Shown here piece after piece: positions 44,407-56,021 of a stretch of DNA of 64,000 bases (the first letter of the stretch is position 1; each line of letters starts with the position of its first letter). The notes below the pieces were generated by a model. It saw only the letters and a program-made list of their open reading frames with translations, had not been told where the DNA came from and ran no database searches. The stretch lies in contig NZ_CP135439.1 of NCBI RefSeq assembly GCF_032341995.1, positions 2,604,001 to 2,668,000 on the forward strand, in the 5' to 3' direction. This DNA is from Domibacillus sp. DTU_2020_1001157_1_SI_ALB_TIR_016. GTDB taxonomy: Bacteria > Bacillota > Bacilli > Bacillales > Domibacillaceae. The position numbers and the translations under genes are program-made.

Positions 44407-45006
44407 TTAGCTGTATTGTTTACCGTATACTTTTTCTTCAAACTGGCGAATGCGGTCTTCAGCTGTTAACGTAACCGAGATCTCATCCCAGCCATTCAAC
44501 AACATTTTCTTCCAGTACGGATCAATGTCAAAGTGAGCTTTAAAGCCGCTGTCATCACTCACTGATTGCTCTTCAAGGTTAATATGAAGTTTAAAGCCCG
44601 GTGTGGAAGATTTTTGAAGCAGGGTTTCCACTTCCTCATCCGTCAACTTTACGGCAAGAATTCCGTTTTTAACACTATTGTTGTAGAAGATGTCCGCGTA
44701 GCTCGGTGCAATAATAACGCGGAAGCCATAATCAAGCAAAGCCCACGGAGCATGCTCACGTGAAGAGCCGCATCCAAAGTTTTCACCGGCCACTAGAATT
44801 TCGGAATCCGCAAATTGCGGGTCATTTAAAATAAAATCCTCTCGTTTGTTGCCATCATCATCAAAACGCCAGTTGTAAAAAACAAATTGGCCAAAACCTT
44901 GACGTTCGATGCGCTTTAAAAACTGTTTCGGAATAATTTGATCCGTATCGATATTTGCCCGGTTAATCGGGCACACTGTTCCTGTAAATTGATTGATCGG
45001 TTCCAT
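44407..45006 (-). CDS. leuD: 3-isopropylmalate dehydratase small subunit
   Basis: The 199-residue swivelling domain has the family core GENFGCGSSREHAPWAL (near residue 71), with the substrate-binding Ser-Ser-Arg. With LeuC it isomerises 2- to 3-isopropylmalate in leucine synthesis. It is last in the operon, 15 bases after leuC, and ends at a strong terminator. GGAGGAG precedes the ATG. Confidence 0.97.
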   Translation of the reverse strand: MEPINQFTGTVCPINRANIDTDQIIPKQFLKRIERQGFGQFVFYNWRFDDDGNKREDFILNDPQFADSEILVAGENFGCGSSREHAPWALLDYGFRVIIAPSYADIFYNNSVKNGILAVKLTDEEVETLLQKSSTPGFKLHINLEEQSVSDDSGFKAHFDIDPYWKKMLLNGWDEISVTLTAEDRIRQFEEKVYGKQYS

Positions 45007-45021
45007 AACGGCTCCTCCTTC

Positions 45022-46434
45022 TTATTGGTTTACGCCTGCTAGTTCACGTACATCTGTAAAACGGCCCGTAACCGCCGCAGCTGCCGCCATTGAGGGGCTG
45101 ACAAGGTGCGTGCGGGCGCCGCTGCCTTGACGGCCTTCAAAATTACGGTTAGATGTAGAAGCACAGCGTTTGCCCGGAGGCACAATGTCATCATTCATAG
45201 CAAGGCACATTGAACAGCCTGACTCACGCCACTCAAATCCGGCATTGATAAAAATTTGATCCAGTCCTTCTGCTTCCGCCTGCTGTTTAACCGTTTGAGA
45301 ACCAGGAACAACAATAGCTGTTACATGATCCTGTACTTTGCGTCCTTTTGCCACTTCTGCAGCAGCACGCAAATCGCTTAAACGAGAGTTTGTGCAGGAA
45401 CCAATAAATACATAATCAACCGGAATTTCAGTTAATTTCGTACCCGATTCAAGTCCCATATACTCAAGCGCATGGCGTACAGATTCTTTGTCCGCTTCTC
45501 GTTCAAAGTTATCCGGTGACGGAACAACACCTGAAATACCGCTGCCCATTGATGGGTTCGTTCCCCATGTCATTTGCGGCTCAATTTCTGCAGTGTCGAT
45601 TTCCAGCGTTTTGTCATATTCTGCACCTTCATCAGATGCAAGAGCAAGCCAAGTTTTCGCTGCTTCTTCAAACTCTTCACCCTGTGGTGCATAACGACGG
45701 CCGCGTAAATATTCAACAGTCGTCATATCTGGGCTGACAAGACCTGCACGTGCTCCAGCTTCGATGGACATGTTGCAGATTGTCATGCGCTCCTCCATAG
45801 AAAGAGAGCGAATAGCTTCACCTGTGAATTCCATTACATAGCCCGTCCCGGCATTTACACCAAACTTTGCAATAATCGCTAATATAATGTCTTTCGCTTG
45901 AACACCAAAACCAAGCTTGCCATTTACTTTAATTTGCAATGTTTTCGGCTTCTTTTGCCAAATCGTCTGGGTAGCAAGTACGTGTTCTACTTCACTTGTT
46001 CCGATACCGAAAGCAAGTGCACCAAACGCACCATGCGTTGATGTATGGCTGTCGCCGCAGACGATTGTTTTGCCCGGCTGTGTAAGACCAAGCTGCGGCC
46101 CGATAACGTGCACAATCCCTTGGTCTGGGTGATCAATATCGGCTAATTCAATGCCGAACTCACGGCAGTTTTGTTTTAATGTTTCCATCTGTGTTTTGGA
46201 AATTGGGTCATTAACAATGTGGCGATTGATTGTTGGAACGTTGTGATCCATAGTGGCGTATGTTAAATCGGGCCGTCTGACACGGCGTCCGTTCATACGT
46301 AATCCTTCAAATGCCTGTGGTGATGTCACTTCGTGGACAAGATGCAAATCGATGTAGAGCAGATCCGGCTTCCCTTCTTCTCTGCTTACAACGTGATTTT
46401 CCCAAATTTTTTCGATAACCGTTTTTTTCGTCAT
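45022..46434 (-). CDS. leuC: 3-isopropylmalate dehydratase large subunit
   Basis: The 470-residue aconitase-family subunit has the [4Fe-4S] cysteines in IGSCTNSR (near residue 344) and [10 protein letters not shown] (near 404-410) and the [17 protein letters not shown] block near 130. It works as a heterodimer with LeuD. It follows leuB by 99 bases, which hold a hairpin, the longest gap in the operon. AGAGGGGGG precedes the ATG. Confidence 0.97.
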   Translation of the reverse strand: MTKKTVIEKIWENHVVSREEGKPDLLYIDLHLVHEVTSPQAFEGLRMNGRRVRRPDLTYATMDHNVPTINRHIVNDPISKTQMETLKQNCREFGIELADIDHPDQGIVHVIGPQLGLTQPGKTIVCGDSHTSTHGAFGALAFGIGTSEVEHVLATQTIWQKKPKTLQIKVNGKLGFGVQAKDIILAIIAKFGVNAGTGYVMEFTGEAIRSLSMEERMTICNMSIEAGARAGLVSPDMTTVEYLRGRRYAPQGEEFEEAAKTWLALASDEGAEYDKTLEIDTAEIEPQMTWGTNPSMGSGISGVVPSPDNFEREADKESVRHALEYMGLESGTKLTEIPVDYVFIGSCTNSRLSDLRAAAEVAKGRKVQDHVTAIVVPGSQTVKQQAEAEGLDQIFINAGFEWRESGCSMCLAMNDDIVPPGKRCASTSNRNFEGRQGSGARTHLVSPSMAAAAAVTGRFTDVRELAGVNQ

Positions 46435-46482
46435 TGTACAGCCCCCCTCTTATGTGCATTTTGATAAAAAACGAGGACCCCG

Positions 46483-46511
46483 CCTTCTTCTGCAAATGTT
46501 ACAGAAGAAGG
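46483..46511 (-). other. Intercistronic hairpin between leuB and leuC
   Basis: CCTTCTTCTG and CAGAAGAAGG form a ten-base perfect stem with a nine-base loop. There is no T-run directly after it, so it may stabilise or process the mRNA rather than stop transcription. Confidence 0.5.
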
Positions 46512-46533
46512 TTGAATCCACGTGGCGTTTCCT

Positions 46534-47643
46534 TTACATGTATACAACTTCGCCGGCCGATGCTGTTGTTTCTTCAGCGATACGGCTTGTAACAAGCTCA
46601 ATCATTTTATCTGTTCCTACCACTGTGCTGCCTTCCATTTGCAAGTCTGGTGTGCAGTATCCGTCATTTAAAATAGATTGCACAGCCCGCTCAATGGCTT
46701 CACCTTCAGCGCGCATATCCAGTGAATATTTCAGCATAAGAGCAGTGGACAGAATCATAGCCAACGGATTCGCTTTGTTCTGGCCGGCAATATCTGGTGC
46801 CGAACCGTGAACCGGCTCATACAGCCCAAGGCCGCTTTCCGATAAACTTGCCGATGGCAGCATGCCAAGTGAACCTGTAATCATGGACGCTTCATCGCTT
46901 AAGATATCGCCGAATAAGTTTTCTGTTACGATAACGTCAAACTGGCCCGGACTAGAAATCAGCTTCATAGCTGCCGCATCAACGTACATATGGTCAACTG
47001 TAACCTCTGGATAGTCTGCTGCTTTTTCATTGACAATTTCACGCCACATCCGGCTCGACTCCAGCACGTTGGCTTTATCAACGGATGTAAGCCGCCCATC
47101 ACGTGCTTTTGCGAATTCGAATGCTTTAATAACGATGCGCTCGATTTCCGCCCGTGTATATTGAAGAGTATCCACTACGACTTCGTTGTTTTCACCGCGG
47201 CGTTCGCTCGGTTTCCCGAAGTACAGGCCGCCCGTCAATTCACGCACGATGAGCATATTGACCTTTCCGGCAATTTCAGGCTTTAGCGGAGAAGATTGCA
47301 CAAGCGTTTGGAATGATGGAATCGGACGCAAGTTGGCAAATAAGCCAAGCTCCTTCCGAATAGCAAGCAGGCCGCGCTCCGGGCGTTGGGCCGACGGCAG
47401 GCTGTCCCATTTAGGACCTCCTACCGCACCGAGCAAAATCGCGTCACTTTCTTTGGCAAGTGCCAGCGTTGATTCTGGCAGCGGCGTCCCGTGCGAATCA
47501 ATTGCAGCACCCCCAATATCAGCGTATTCTATCTCAAATTCGTGGCCAAAGCGTTTACCGACTGCTTCAAGAGCAGACGCGGCACCTGATGCGATTTCCC
47601 GGCCGATTCCATCGCCCGGCAAAATGGCAATTTTCTTCTTCAC
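46534..47643 (-). CDS. leuB: 3-isopropylmalate dehydrogenase
   Basis: The 369-residue enzyme has the start IAILPGDGIGREIASGA, the metal- and substrate-binding region YVDAAAMKLISSPGQFDVIVTENLFGDILSDEAS (residues about 210-243) and GLYEPVHGSAPDIAGQNKANP near 270. It oxidises and decarboxylates 3-isopropylmalate with NAD. The GTG start follows GGAGGG. leuA, which should precede it, is missing: only 51 bases separate leuB from ilvC. Confidence 0.97.
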   Translation of the reverse strand: MKKKIAILPGDGIGREIASGAASALEAVGKRFGHEFEIEYADIGGAAIDSHGTPLPESTLALAKESDAILLGAVGGPKWDSLPSAQRPERGLLAIRKELGLFANLRPIPSFQTLVQSSPLKPEIAGKVNMLIVRELTGGLYFGKPSERRGENNEVVVDTLQYTRAEIERIVIKAFEFAKARDGRLTSVDKANVLESSRMWREIVNEKAADYPEVTVDHMYVDAAAMKLISSPGQFDVIVTENLFGDILSDEASMITGSLGMLPSASLSESGLGLYEPVHGSAPDIAGQNKANPLAMILSTALMLKYSLDMRAEGEAIERAVQSILNDGYCTPDLQMEGSTVVGTDKMIELVTSRIAEETTASAGEVVYM

Positions 47644-47694
47644 GTAAATCCCTCCGTTGCTTGAAATAACTTCTTTAAACTAGTTGAAAAACGA

Positions 47695-49266
<1,572 letters not shown>

Positions 49267-49270
<4 letters not shown>

Positions 49271-51006
49271 TGCGGTTTCACCCCGATCATTTCATGAAGT
49301 CCTTTGCCTGGTGCGATCATCGGATAAACCATTTCTTTCGGTTTAATACGGCAATCGATCAATACAGGCTCGTTATCTGTCAGCGTTTCACGCATAACTT
49401 TTTCTGCTTCTTCCTCTGTTGTAACGACATAGCCGCGAATGCCATAAGCATCGGCCAGTTTAACAAAGTCCGGCTGAACCGGAATCAATGATTGAGAATA
49501 CCGCTCTTCGTAAAATGTTTCCTGCCACTGGCGTACCATACCAAGCGCCTGGTTATTATAAATGACAATTTTAACCGGCAGCTTCAATTCTGCAACAAGT
49601 CCAAGCTCCTGCAAAGTCATTTGGAAGCCTGCGTCACCGGCTACCGCCACGACTGTTTTATCCGGCTTTGCAATTTGCGCGCCGATCGCAGATGGGAAAC
49701 CAAAGCCCATTGTTCCAAGCCCACCTGATGTTACCCATTGGTCTGGTTTTTTGAATCCGTAGTATTGCGCTGTCCACATCTGGTGCTGGCCAACATCTGT
49801 TGTGACTACTGCGTCTCCATTCGTTACATTATGAATAATGCGCATTAATGATTGAGGAGAGATGCCTTCCCCGCCTTCTGTATTCCAAAGCGGATTGTCT
49901 TCCTTGTCTTTTTGAAGCTTTTGGCGCCATTCTTCTGCCTGCGGCACTTCTAGATCAAGGCTGAGAATTTTTTTCAAGGCTTCTCTTGCATCCGCTACGA
50001 TTGGGATATGGGTTGGAACGTTTTTGCCAATCTCTGCCGGGTCGATATCAATATGCGCGACCGTTGCATTCGGAGCAAAATGAACCAGATTTCCAGTTAA
50101 GCGGTCATCGAAGCGAGCGCCGATGTTGATCAACAGGTCTGCTTCATAAAGAGCTGTGTTGGCCGCGTATGTTCCATGCATTCCGCCCATTCCAAGGAAC
50201 AGTGGATGATCAGCTGGAAATCCGCCAAGGCCAAGCAGTGTGTTTACAACTGGAATTTGCATTTTTTCGACAAATTCGAGCAATTCTCCAGATGCTTTTG
50301 CAAAAAGAACACCTGCACCAGCTAAAATAACCGGCTTTTTCGCTTTTGCGAGCGCACCGCGAAGCTTTTTCACCTGGAGGCTGTTCGGTTTAAAGTTCGG
50401 CTGGTATCCCGGCAGATTCAGTTCATCTACAAATTCTGCATTCCCGATTGTCGTTGCAATGTCCTTTGGAATATCGATTAAAACAGGACCCGGACGGCCA
50501 GTTGTAGCAATGTGGAAAGCTTCATGGACGATTCTTGGAAGATCTTCCATTGAGCGAACCTGATAGTTGTGTTTTGTAATTGGCATTGTAATACCGATTA
50601 CATCAGCTTCCTGGAATGCATCTGATCCGATGACGCCAGTGGCTACCTGTCCTGTAAAGATTACAAGCGGCAGAGAATCCATCATGGCATCCGCAATACC
50701 CGTTACAAGGTTTGTTGCTCCAGGACCAGATGTGGCCAATACAACACCTGGTTTGCCAGAAACACGGGCATATCCTTCTGCTGCATGGATAGCTGCCTGC
50801 TCATGCCGGGCAAGAATGTGACGGATCGGATTTTTATAAAGTGCATCATATAATGGAAGAACCGCACCGCCTGGATAACCAAACATCACTTCTACGTTTT
50901 CATTTTTCAATGTTTCGACAAATAGGTCGGCACCATTCATTGGCTCTGTTCTTTTAACTGGTTCATTTTCAAATTTCAATTCCGGTGCTTTTGCATTTTG
51001 ACTCAT
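49267..51006 (-). CDS. ilvB: Acetolactate synthase large subunit
   Basis: The 579-residue ThDP enzyme has [18 protein letters not shown] with the catalytic Glu block ([20 protein letters not shown]) in its amino domain, a FAD-type middle domain, and the ThDP-binding [12 protein letters not shown] with [12 protein letters not shown] in its C-terminal domain. It condenses pyruvate to acetolactate or acetohydroxybutyrate. The ATG at 51006 follows GGAGG; the 14-residue extension of the longer frame is rejected. First gene after the T-box. Confidence 0.97.
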
Positions 51007-51059
51007 TTTGATCTCCTCCAAATAATGGTTTTTTGTCCGTATTGGCAAGAGGGTTCTTC

Positions 51060-51400
51060 TTTACAAAGGTACAAATACCCGTTTTAAAGCAAAAAGAAAA
51101 GTCCTTTCACGCCTGCGACTGCCGAAACAGCAACGCAGGGGTGAAAAGACTTCTCCTTTTCACGGTACCACCCTGATTCACGAATTTTCTTACAAAAATC
51201 CGCCTTATGAACCGATAACCGGCTCGTTTTGGTAACGGGTAGCTCAGCACCCGGCTTTTCCTACTGGATGACGTTCAGAAAAGCACTCAGAGGGGATGTC
51301 GCGATTAGGATGCACTCCCGGCTCTCAGCTATAACCGGTTCTCTGTGAAATGCAGTTCCTAACACTTTTTCCTCGTCAACGATTTATATGCAATACATAT
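51060..51400 (-). ncRNA. T-box leader of the ilvB operon
   Basis: On the - strand AGGGTGGTACCGTG (51161-51174) matches the T-box sequence in all but one base. It is followed by a large terminator (51091-51150) that it can disrupt, and preceded by a long Stem I region (about 51250-51390) with the conserved CCAGTAGG-type linker. Uncharged tRNA binding would allow read-through into ilvB. The specifier is either AUC (51297-51295, Ile) or CUC (51292-51290, Leu); by position after GAC the AUC reading is slightly favoured. It separates ilvD from the rest of the operon. The remaining bases to ilvB hold only the ribosome binding site. Confidence 0.93.
51091..51150 (-). terminator. T-box regulated terminator
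   Basis: A stem of about 23 paired positions (GTCTTTTCACCCCTGCG with its complement) and a TTTTCTTTTT tail on the - strand, in the ilvB leader. Confidence 0.88.
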
Positions 51401-51401
51401 G

Positions 51402-53069
51402 TTAAATTTTCATAACTCCGCCGGTATTAGCAGAAGTAACAAGCTTAGAATAACGAGCAAGCCAGCCTTTTTTAATTTTCGGCTCCGGCTGTACAAAATC
51501 TGCACGGCGTGCTGCCAGCTCTTCTTCTGACAAGTCAACGTTCAGTGTACGATTTGTCAGGTCAATTTTGATTCGGTCGCCATTATGGATAAAAGCAATT
51601 GGTCCGCCTTCAGCTGCTTCTGGTGAAACGTGTCCGATTGAAATACCACGTGATGCACCAGAGAAACGGCCGTCTGTCATAAGCGCGACTTTTGTCGAAA
51701 GTCCACGGCCAGCGATCGCTGATGTTGGAGTCAGCATCTCCGGCATACCCGGTCCGCCTTTTGGCCCTTCATACCGGATTACGACGACGTGGCCTTCTCT
51801 AACGGTTCCATTATTGATGTTCTCAATAGCTTCTTCCTGCGAGTCAAATACGATTGCTTCTCCATCAAATGTTTTAATAGATGGATCAACGGCTCCTACT
51901 TTAATAACTCCGCCAAGCGGGGCAATATTTCCGTATAGAATGGAAAGGCCGCCGACTGGGCTGTATGGATCTTCTTTCGTCCGAATTACGTTTGTATTCG
52001 TGATATGGGCATCTTTAACATTTTCATAAACGGTTTTGCCCGTGATCGTCAAGCGATCGCCGTCAATGCCATTTTCAAGCACGCACAGTTCACGGATAAT
52101 CGCGCTGATGCCGCCTGCTTTATTAACATCATCCATTGTGTAGTCTGATGCTGGACTTATTTTTGCCAAATATGGAATTCTATTGGCTACTTCATTTATA
52201 CGATTTAAATCATACTCAATTTCTGCTTCATTTGCAATGGCTAATGTGTGAAGAACTGTATTTGTTGAACCGCCCATCGCCATATCAAGAGCAAAAGCAT
52301 CATCAATCGCCCGTTCTGTTACGATGTCACGCGGTTTTAAATCATTTTCAATTGCGTTCATCAAGTATCCGACTGCTTCTTTAATTAAACGGTGGCGTTC
52401 AGGACTAGTTGCCACAATCGTTGCGTTTCCAGGCGGTGTAAGCCCGAGCATTTCCATCAACGAGTTCATGGAGTTAGCGGTAAACATCCCTGAACAAGAC
52501 CCGCAAGTCGGACAAGCATTCGACTCGATATCGAGCAGCTCTTCCGCTGACATTTTGCCGGAAAGGTGAGCTCCGACTCCTTCAAATACAGACGTCAGCG
52601 TTAATGGTTTCCCTGTGGAAGAAACGCCGCCTTCCATCGGTCCTCCTGACACAAACACAGCTGGTACGTTTGTCCGCACAGCGGCCATAAGCATACCTGG
52701 TGTAATTTTGTCACAGTTTGGAATGTAAAACACTCCGTCAAACCAATGCGCATTAATGACTGTTTCAGCTGAATCGGCAATCAGCTCGCGGCTTGGAAGA
52801 GAATAACGCATGCCAATATGGCCCATTGCGATACCGTCATCTACGCCGATTGTATTAAACTCGAACGGAACGCCGCCAGCTTCACGAATCTCTTTTTTTA
52901 CGACTTCAGCAAATTTGTTTAAGTGAACGTGTCCTGGAATAATATCTATATAGGAATTACATACGCCGATAAATGGCTTATGTAAATCCGCCGTTTTTAC
53001 ACCAGCAGCATACAACAAGCTACGGTGCGGGGCACGTTCAACCCCTTTTTTAATCATATCACTGCGCAT
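51402..53069 (-). CDS. ilvD: Dihydroxy-acid dehydratase
   Basis: The 555-residue Fe-S dehydratase has cluster cysteines in [10 protein letters not shown] (near residue 38), [12 protein letters not shown] (near 119) and [20 protein letters not shown] (near 190), and the C-terminal [23 protein letters not shown] block. It makes the 2-oxo acids of valine and isoleucine. GGGGGAGA precedes the ATG. It has its own promoter flanked by CodY-like boxes and lies upstream of the T-box, so it can be expressed without ilvB. Confidence 0.97.
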   Translation of the reverse strand: MRSDMIKKGVERAPHRSLLYAAGVKTADLHKPFIGVCNSYIDIIPGHVHLNKFAEVVKKEIREAGGVPFEFNTIGVDDGIAMGHIGMRYSLPSRELIADSAETVINAHWFDGVFYIPNCDKITPGMLMAAVRTNVPAVFVSGGPMEGGVSSTGKPLTLTSVFEGVGAHLSGKMSAEELLDIESNACPTCGSCSGMFTANSMNSLMEMLGLTPPGNATIVATSPERHRLIKEAVGYLMNAIENDLKPRDIVTERAIDDAFALDMAMGGSTNTVLHTLAIANEAEIEYDLNRINEVANRIPYLAKISPASDYTMDDVNKAGGISAIIRELCVLENGIDGDRLTITGKTVYENVKDAHITNTNVIRTKEDPYSPVGGLSILYGNIAPLGGVIKVGAVDPSIKTFDGEAIVFDSQEEAIENINNGTVREGHVVVIRYEGPKGGPGMPEMLTPTSAIAGRGLSTKVALMTDGRFSGASRGISIGHVSPEAAEGGPIAFIHNGDRIKIDLTNRTLNVDLSEEELAARRADFVQPEPKIKKGWLARYSKLVTSANTGGVMKI

Positions 53070-53129
53070 TGTATCTCCCCCATGATGACTTGCCTTTCAA
53101 ATTGCTCAATAATCTGTAAAAATCATTTA

Positions 53130-53144
53130 TTTAATCTGAAAATT
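53130..53144 (-). promoter_or_regulatory. CodY-like box downstream of ilvD promoter
   Basis: AATTTTCAGATTAAA on the - strand matches the 15-base CodY consensus (AATTTTCWGAAAATT) at 11 positions, with a perfect first half. Confidence 0.6.
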
Positions 53145-53164
53145 AAGTTTATATTGTGGTCACA

Positions 53165-53193
53165 ATAATACCGCTCTTTTCGACTTTGGTCAA
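53165..53193 (-). promoter_or_regulatory. Sigma-A promoter of ilvD
   Basis: TTGACC and TATTAT are 17 bases apart on the - strand, about 95 bases upstream of the ilvD start. Confidence 0.7.
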
Positions 53194-53207
53194 CACCTTT
53201 TCTGTCA

Positions 53208-53222
53208 AATTTTCTGACAAGA
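53208..53222 (-). promoter_or_regulatory. CodY-like box upstream of ilvD promoter
   Basis: AATTTTCTGACAAGA matches the CodY consensus at 12 of 15 positions. It lies 15 bases upstream of the -35. Confidence 0.6.
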
Positions 53223-53354
53223 CTAAATTATTTTTAAAGTTTCTTTTTTGTGAACGCTTCCCGCTATGTATATGTAAAAAGACTGGTGAATAATCATCCA
53301 GATTAGAACGGCAGAAAAATAAAATGATTTGTTAAAGTACCTTTTTGTTTTTTG

Positions 53355-53470
53355 CATGCTAGAAGCGCGACATGTTTTGGGCCCACGGGCTCGCTTTTGC
53401 ATGGGACAGGTATTGATTCGTATCCGGCGTTATGCGGCTAAATCGGCTTGAACTGGCCTGCTAGTCCCAT
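53355..53470. other. Highly structured intergenic element next to repeat copy B
   Basis: A stem CATGC-t-AGAAGCG (53355-53367) pairs with CGCTTTT-GCATG (53392-53403), and a second stem ATGGGAC (53401-53407) pairs with GTCCCAT (53464-53470). The stems share three bases, so they compete or must breathe. Between them are GC-rich short repeats. It lies between the PBP terminator and the ilvD promoter. No reading frame or known RNA family was recognised. The bases from 53223 to 53354 hold no visible feature. Confidence 0.45.
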
Positions 53471-53475
53471 AGGCG

Positions 53476-53537
53476 GCTGCCCCTTTTCGACAATGGAAAC
53501 GTTCATAAAAAAAGACTGACGACAAAGTCGTCAGTCT
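53476..53537. repeat. Dispersed repeat copy B, terminator of the PBP gene
   Basis: The second copy of the 62-base repeat at 4365-4426 (52 of 62 bases the same; the final 36 identical). The hairpin with its - strand T-run ends the class A PBP gene. Confidence 0.75.
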
Positions 53538-53570
53538 TAGGCGGGATGAATAAGCATCCGGCTTTCGTTT

Positions 53571-55529
53571 TTAAAACCATTCGTTCCATTTTTCTACGAT
53601 TCCATCATACCAATGTTCCTCTTCAGGCTTTGCATTGTCATCAATGGCGTCTACATCAAACGAAGTTTCTCCGATGTAAGGAAGAATCTTAGACACAACT
53701 TCACCAAATAACGGTACAGCCCCATCCGAACTGTTGGTTGTCATGTAATTTGTTTTACTTACTTCTTCTACGCCAACCCAGACAGCCCCTACCAGGTTCG
53801 GTGTGTATCCGACAAACCATTGGTCTTCAGTGCCGTCAATGCCTTCGATCGGCACTTGTGTAGAACCGGTTTTCCCGGCAATATCTACCCCATCTACCTG
53901 GGCGCGTTTGCCGGATCCCCTCTCTACTACCCCGAGAAGCATGGCTGTCATTTCGTCGGTTACTTCTTTTGACGTTACTTTAACTTCCTTCGGCTCCCAT
54001 TTTGGCTTGATTTCTCCTTCAGGGCCGATAATTTTTTGAATGAAAAATGTTTCTTTTCGAACACCGTCATTTGAAAACGCTGAATAGGCTTCAGCCATTT
54101 GAAGGGGGGACACACCAGGCGTAATATCACCAAGGGCTAACCCCAGCTTTGGATCTTTTGCCTCAAGGCCAAAACGCTCTAAGGAATTAACGCCTTTTGA
54201 CAGGCCAATTTGGTCTAAGAGCCAGACGGCCGGCACGTTCGCTGACTTTTCAATCGCCCGGTACATTGGCATTTCTCCTTCATACGTATCACTGTAGTTA
54301 GACGGAGAATACGCACCTTCACCTTTTCCAAAAGACATTTTTTCATCCACCAGCATATCGGTTGGTTTATAACCTTCTTCAAGAGCAGGCGTATATACAG
54401 CCAGCGGCTTAATGGTGGAGCCTGGTGACTTTTTCATCTGAGTAGCAAAGCTGAAGCCGCGGAAAACGTGTTCGCCCCGCCGGCCGACAACCCCTAAAAC
54501 GCCGCCGCTTTTTGGATCCATTAACACAGCCGCGCTTTGTGTATCTTCTCCGTTGACTGTTTGAGGGAAAACTGTACTGTTTTCATATACGTCTTCCAGC
54601 CCGGCCTGTACGTTTTGGTCCATCGCTGTATAAATATTGTAACCTTGCGACAGGAGATCGTCCTGCGTTAAACCGTAGCGTGAGATCGCTTCATTGATGA
54701 CAGCATCGGCGTAATGAGCGTACTTTCCTTTCAGCGGATCACCGCTTGCATCCTTGAGCGTTACTTCTGTATTGGCAGCTTCGTCTGCTTCATTCTCGGT
54801 AAGATAACCGTATTTCACCATCTGATTTAACACAACCTGGCGGCGGTCAACTGCGTTATCCATGCTGTCGATCGGATTGTAACGTGATGGCGCCTTTACC
54901 ATTCCGGCAAGCATAGACGACTCCGCAAGAGTCAGCTCGGAAACGTCTTTTCCAAAATATCTTTTAGCTGCGTTTTGCACTCCCCAAGCTCCATTTCCGA
55001 AATAGCTTGTATTCAAGTACATTTCTAAAATCTCTTCTTTTTTGTATACTTTTTCAATCTCAATAGCGAGAAACAATTCTTCTATTTTCCGCCGGTATGT
55101 TTTTTCCGGCGACAGAAGCGCGTTTTTCGTCAGCTGCTGCGTCAGCGTGCTGGCTCCCTGTACCCTTGAACCTGCCATAAGGTTGGTAAAGGCAGCACGG
55201 AAAATGCCTTTTACGTCAAACCCGCCATGTTCGTAAAAACGATTGTCTTCCACTGCCACAATCGCTTCCTGCAGATGCTCCGGCATTTTTTCGATCGATA
55301 CACTGTTCGTTCGGGTTGCAGAGAGTTTACTTGCTTTGTCTCCGTCTCTATCATAAATAATGGTTGACTGTGAGAGTCCTTGCTTTAATGTTTCCACGTC
55401 GGCGGATTTCATAAAATAAAAACCTGCACCAAGGCCTGCCAAAACAACGATTGCAGCAAGCAAAATAGCAATTTGGGTCAGGTGAAACTTTCGCCAGAGA
55501 GTTTGGATCATTCTCATAACTACTTTCAT
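53571..55529 (-). CDS. Class A penicillin-binding protein
   Basis: The 652-residue bifunctional protein has one amino-terminal membrane helix (about 17-39), a GT51 glycosyltransferase domain (catalytic E94 in EDNRFYEHGG, then GASTLTQQLTKN) and a transpeptidase domain with active Ser371 in STIK, SAN at 429-431 and KTGST near residue 557. It polymerises and cross-links peptidoglycan outside the membrane. By size and lack of a C-terminal extension it is nearer PbpF/PbpG of B. subtilis than PonA; the symbol is left open. In B. subtilis pbpF lies by hemE, not by ilvD. Confidence 0.93.
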   Translation of the reverse strand: MKVVMRMIQTLWRKFHLTQIAILLAAIVVLAGLGAGFYFMKSADVETLKQGLSQSTIIYDRDGDKASKLSATRTNSVSIEKMPEHLQEAIVAVEDNRFYEHGGFDVKGIFRAAFTNLMAGSRVQGASTLTQQLTKNALLSPEKTYRRKIEELFLAIEIEKVYKKEEILEMYLNTSYFGNGAWGVQNAAKRYFGKDVSELTLAESSMLAGMVKAPSRYNPIDSMDNAVDRRQVVLNQMVKYGYLTENEADEAANTEVTLKDASGDPLKGKYAHYADAVINEAISRYGLTQDDLLSQGYNIYTAMDQNVQAGLEDVYENSTVFPQTVNGEDTQSAAVLMDPKSGGVLGVVGRRGEHVFRGFSFATQMKKSPGSTIKPLAVYTPALEEGYKPTDMLVDEKMSFGKGEGAYSPSNYSDTYEGEMPMYRAIEKSANVPAVWLLDQIGLSKGVNSLERFGLEAKDPKLGLALGDITPGVSPLQMAEAYSAFSNDGVRKETFFIQKIIGPEGEIKPKWEPKEVKVTSKEVTDEMTAMLLGVVERGSGKRAQVDGVDIAGKTGSTQVPIEGIDGTEDQWFVGYTPNLVGAVWVGVEEVSKTNYMTTNSSDGAVPLFGEVVSKILPYIGETSFDVDAIDDNAKPEEEHWYDGIVEKWNEWF

Positions 55530-55571
55530 TTTGTTTGGTTCCCTTCTTTGTGATACATGCGGCCTTTTCTC

Positions 55572-55599
55572 ATTTTAAGCACATTTCGCTAAATTGCAA
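55572..55599 (-). promoter_or_regulatory. Sigma-A promoter of the PBP gene
   Basis: TTGCAA and TAAAAT with a 16-base spacer on the - strand, about 40 bases before the start. Confidence 0.55.
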
Positions 55600-55698
55600 C
55601 GAATATGATAAAACAGGCCCTGTTTTCTAGTACGAATGAGAGGCTCAAAAGTTACATGCCTTTTTTTGGTACATAAAGCAGCTACCTGGCTACCTCCA

Positions 55699-55730
55699 TA
55701 AAAAAACAAGCAGTGCGCACGGCCCTGCTT
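55699..55730 (-). terminator. Terminator after tatA
   Basis: CAAGCAG pairs with CTGCTTG over a GC-rich loop, followed by seven T residues on the - strand. Confidence 0.7.
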
Positions 55731-55732
55731 GC

Positions 55733-55915
55733 TTATTTTGAGTCTATTTTCTTTTGCTCATCTGTATCGTCGTCGTCCATAACGTTTTTCATGCCGCGCT
55801 TAAATTCATGAAGTGTCTGGCCGGCGGCGCGTCCAAGCTGTGGCAATTTCTTCGGTCCAAATAACAACAAGGCGACAATCAAAATAATGGCAACTTCGCC
55901 AAATCCAAGGTTCAT
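55733..55915 (-). CDS. tatA: TatA-family twin-arginine translocase subunit
   Basis: A 60-residue protein: short outer end, one membrane helix (about 5-20), the hinge FGPKKLPQLGRAAGQTLHEF and an acidic tail. TatA oligomers form the export path for folded proteins with twin-arginine signals, together with a TatC. No tatC is adjacent, so it resembles the solitary TatAc or works with a TatC encoded elsewhere. GGGGCTAAAC precedes the ATG. Confidence 0.93.
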   Translation of the reverse strand: MNLGFGEVAIILIVALLLFGPKKLPQLGRAAGQTLHEFKRGMKNVMDDDDTDEQKKIDSK

Positions 55916-56021
55916 GTGTTTAGCCCCTTTTCTTTGTTGATATGCTTATTATAAAGGATAAACGGCCCTTTGAACGAAAAAAGAGAAACAGATTTGTGTC
56001 TATTTCCCTCTTTACTCGTTC

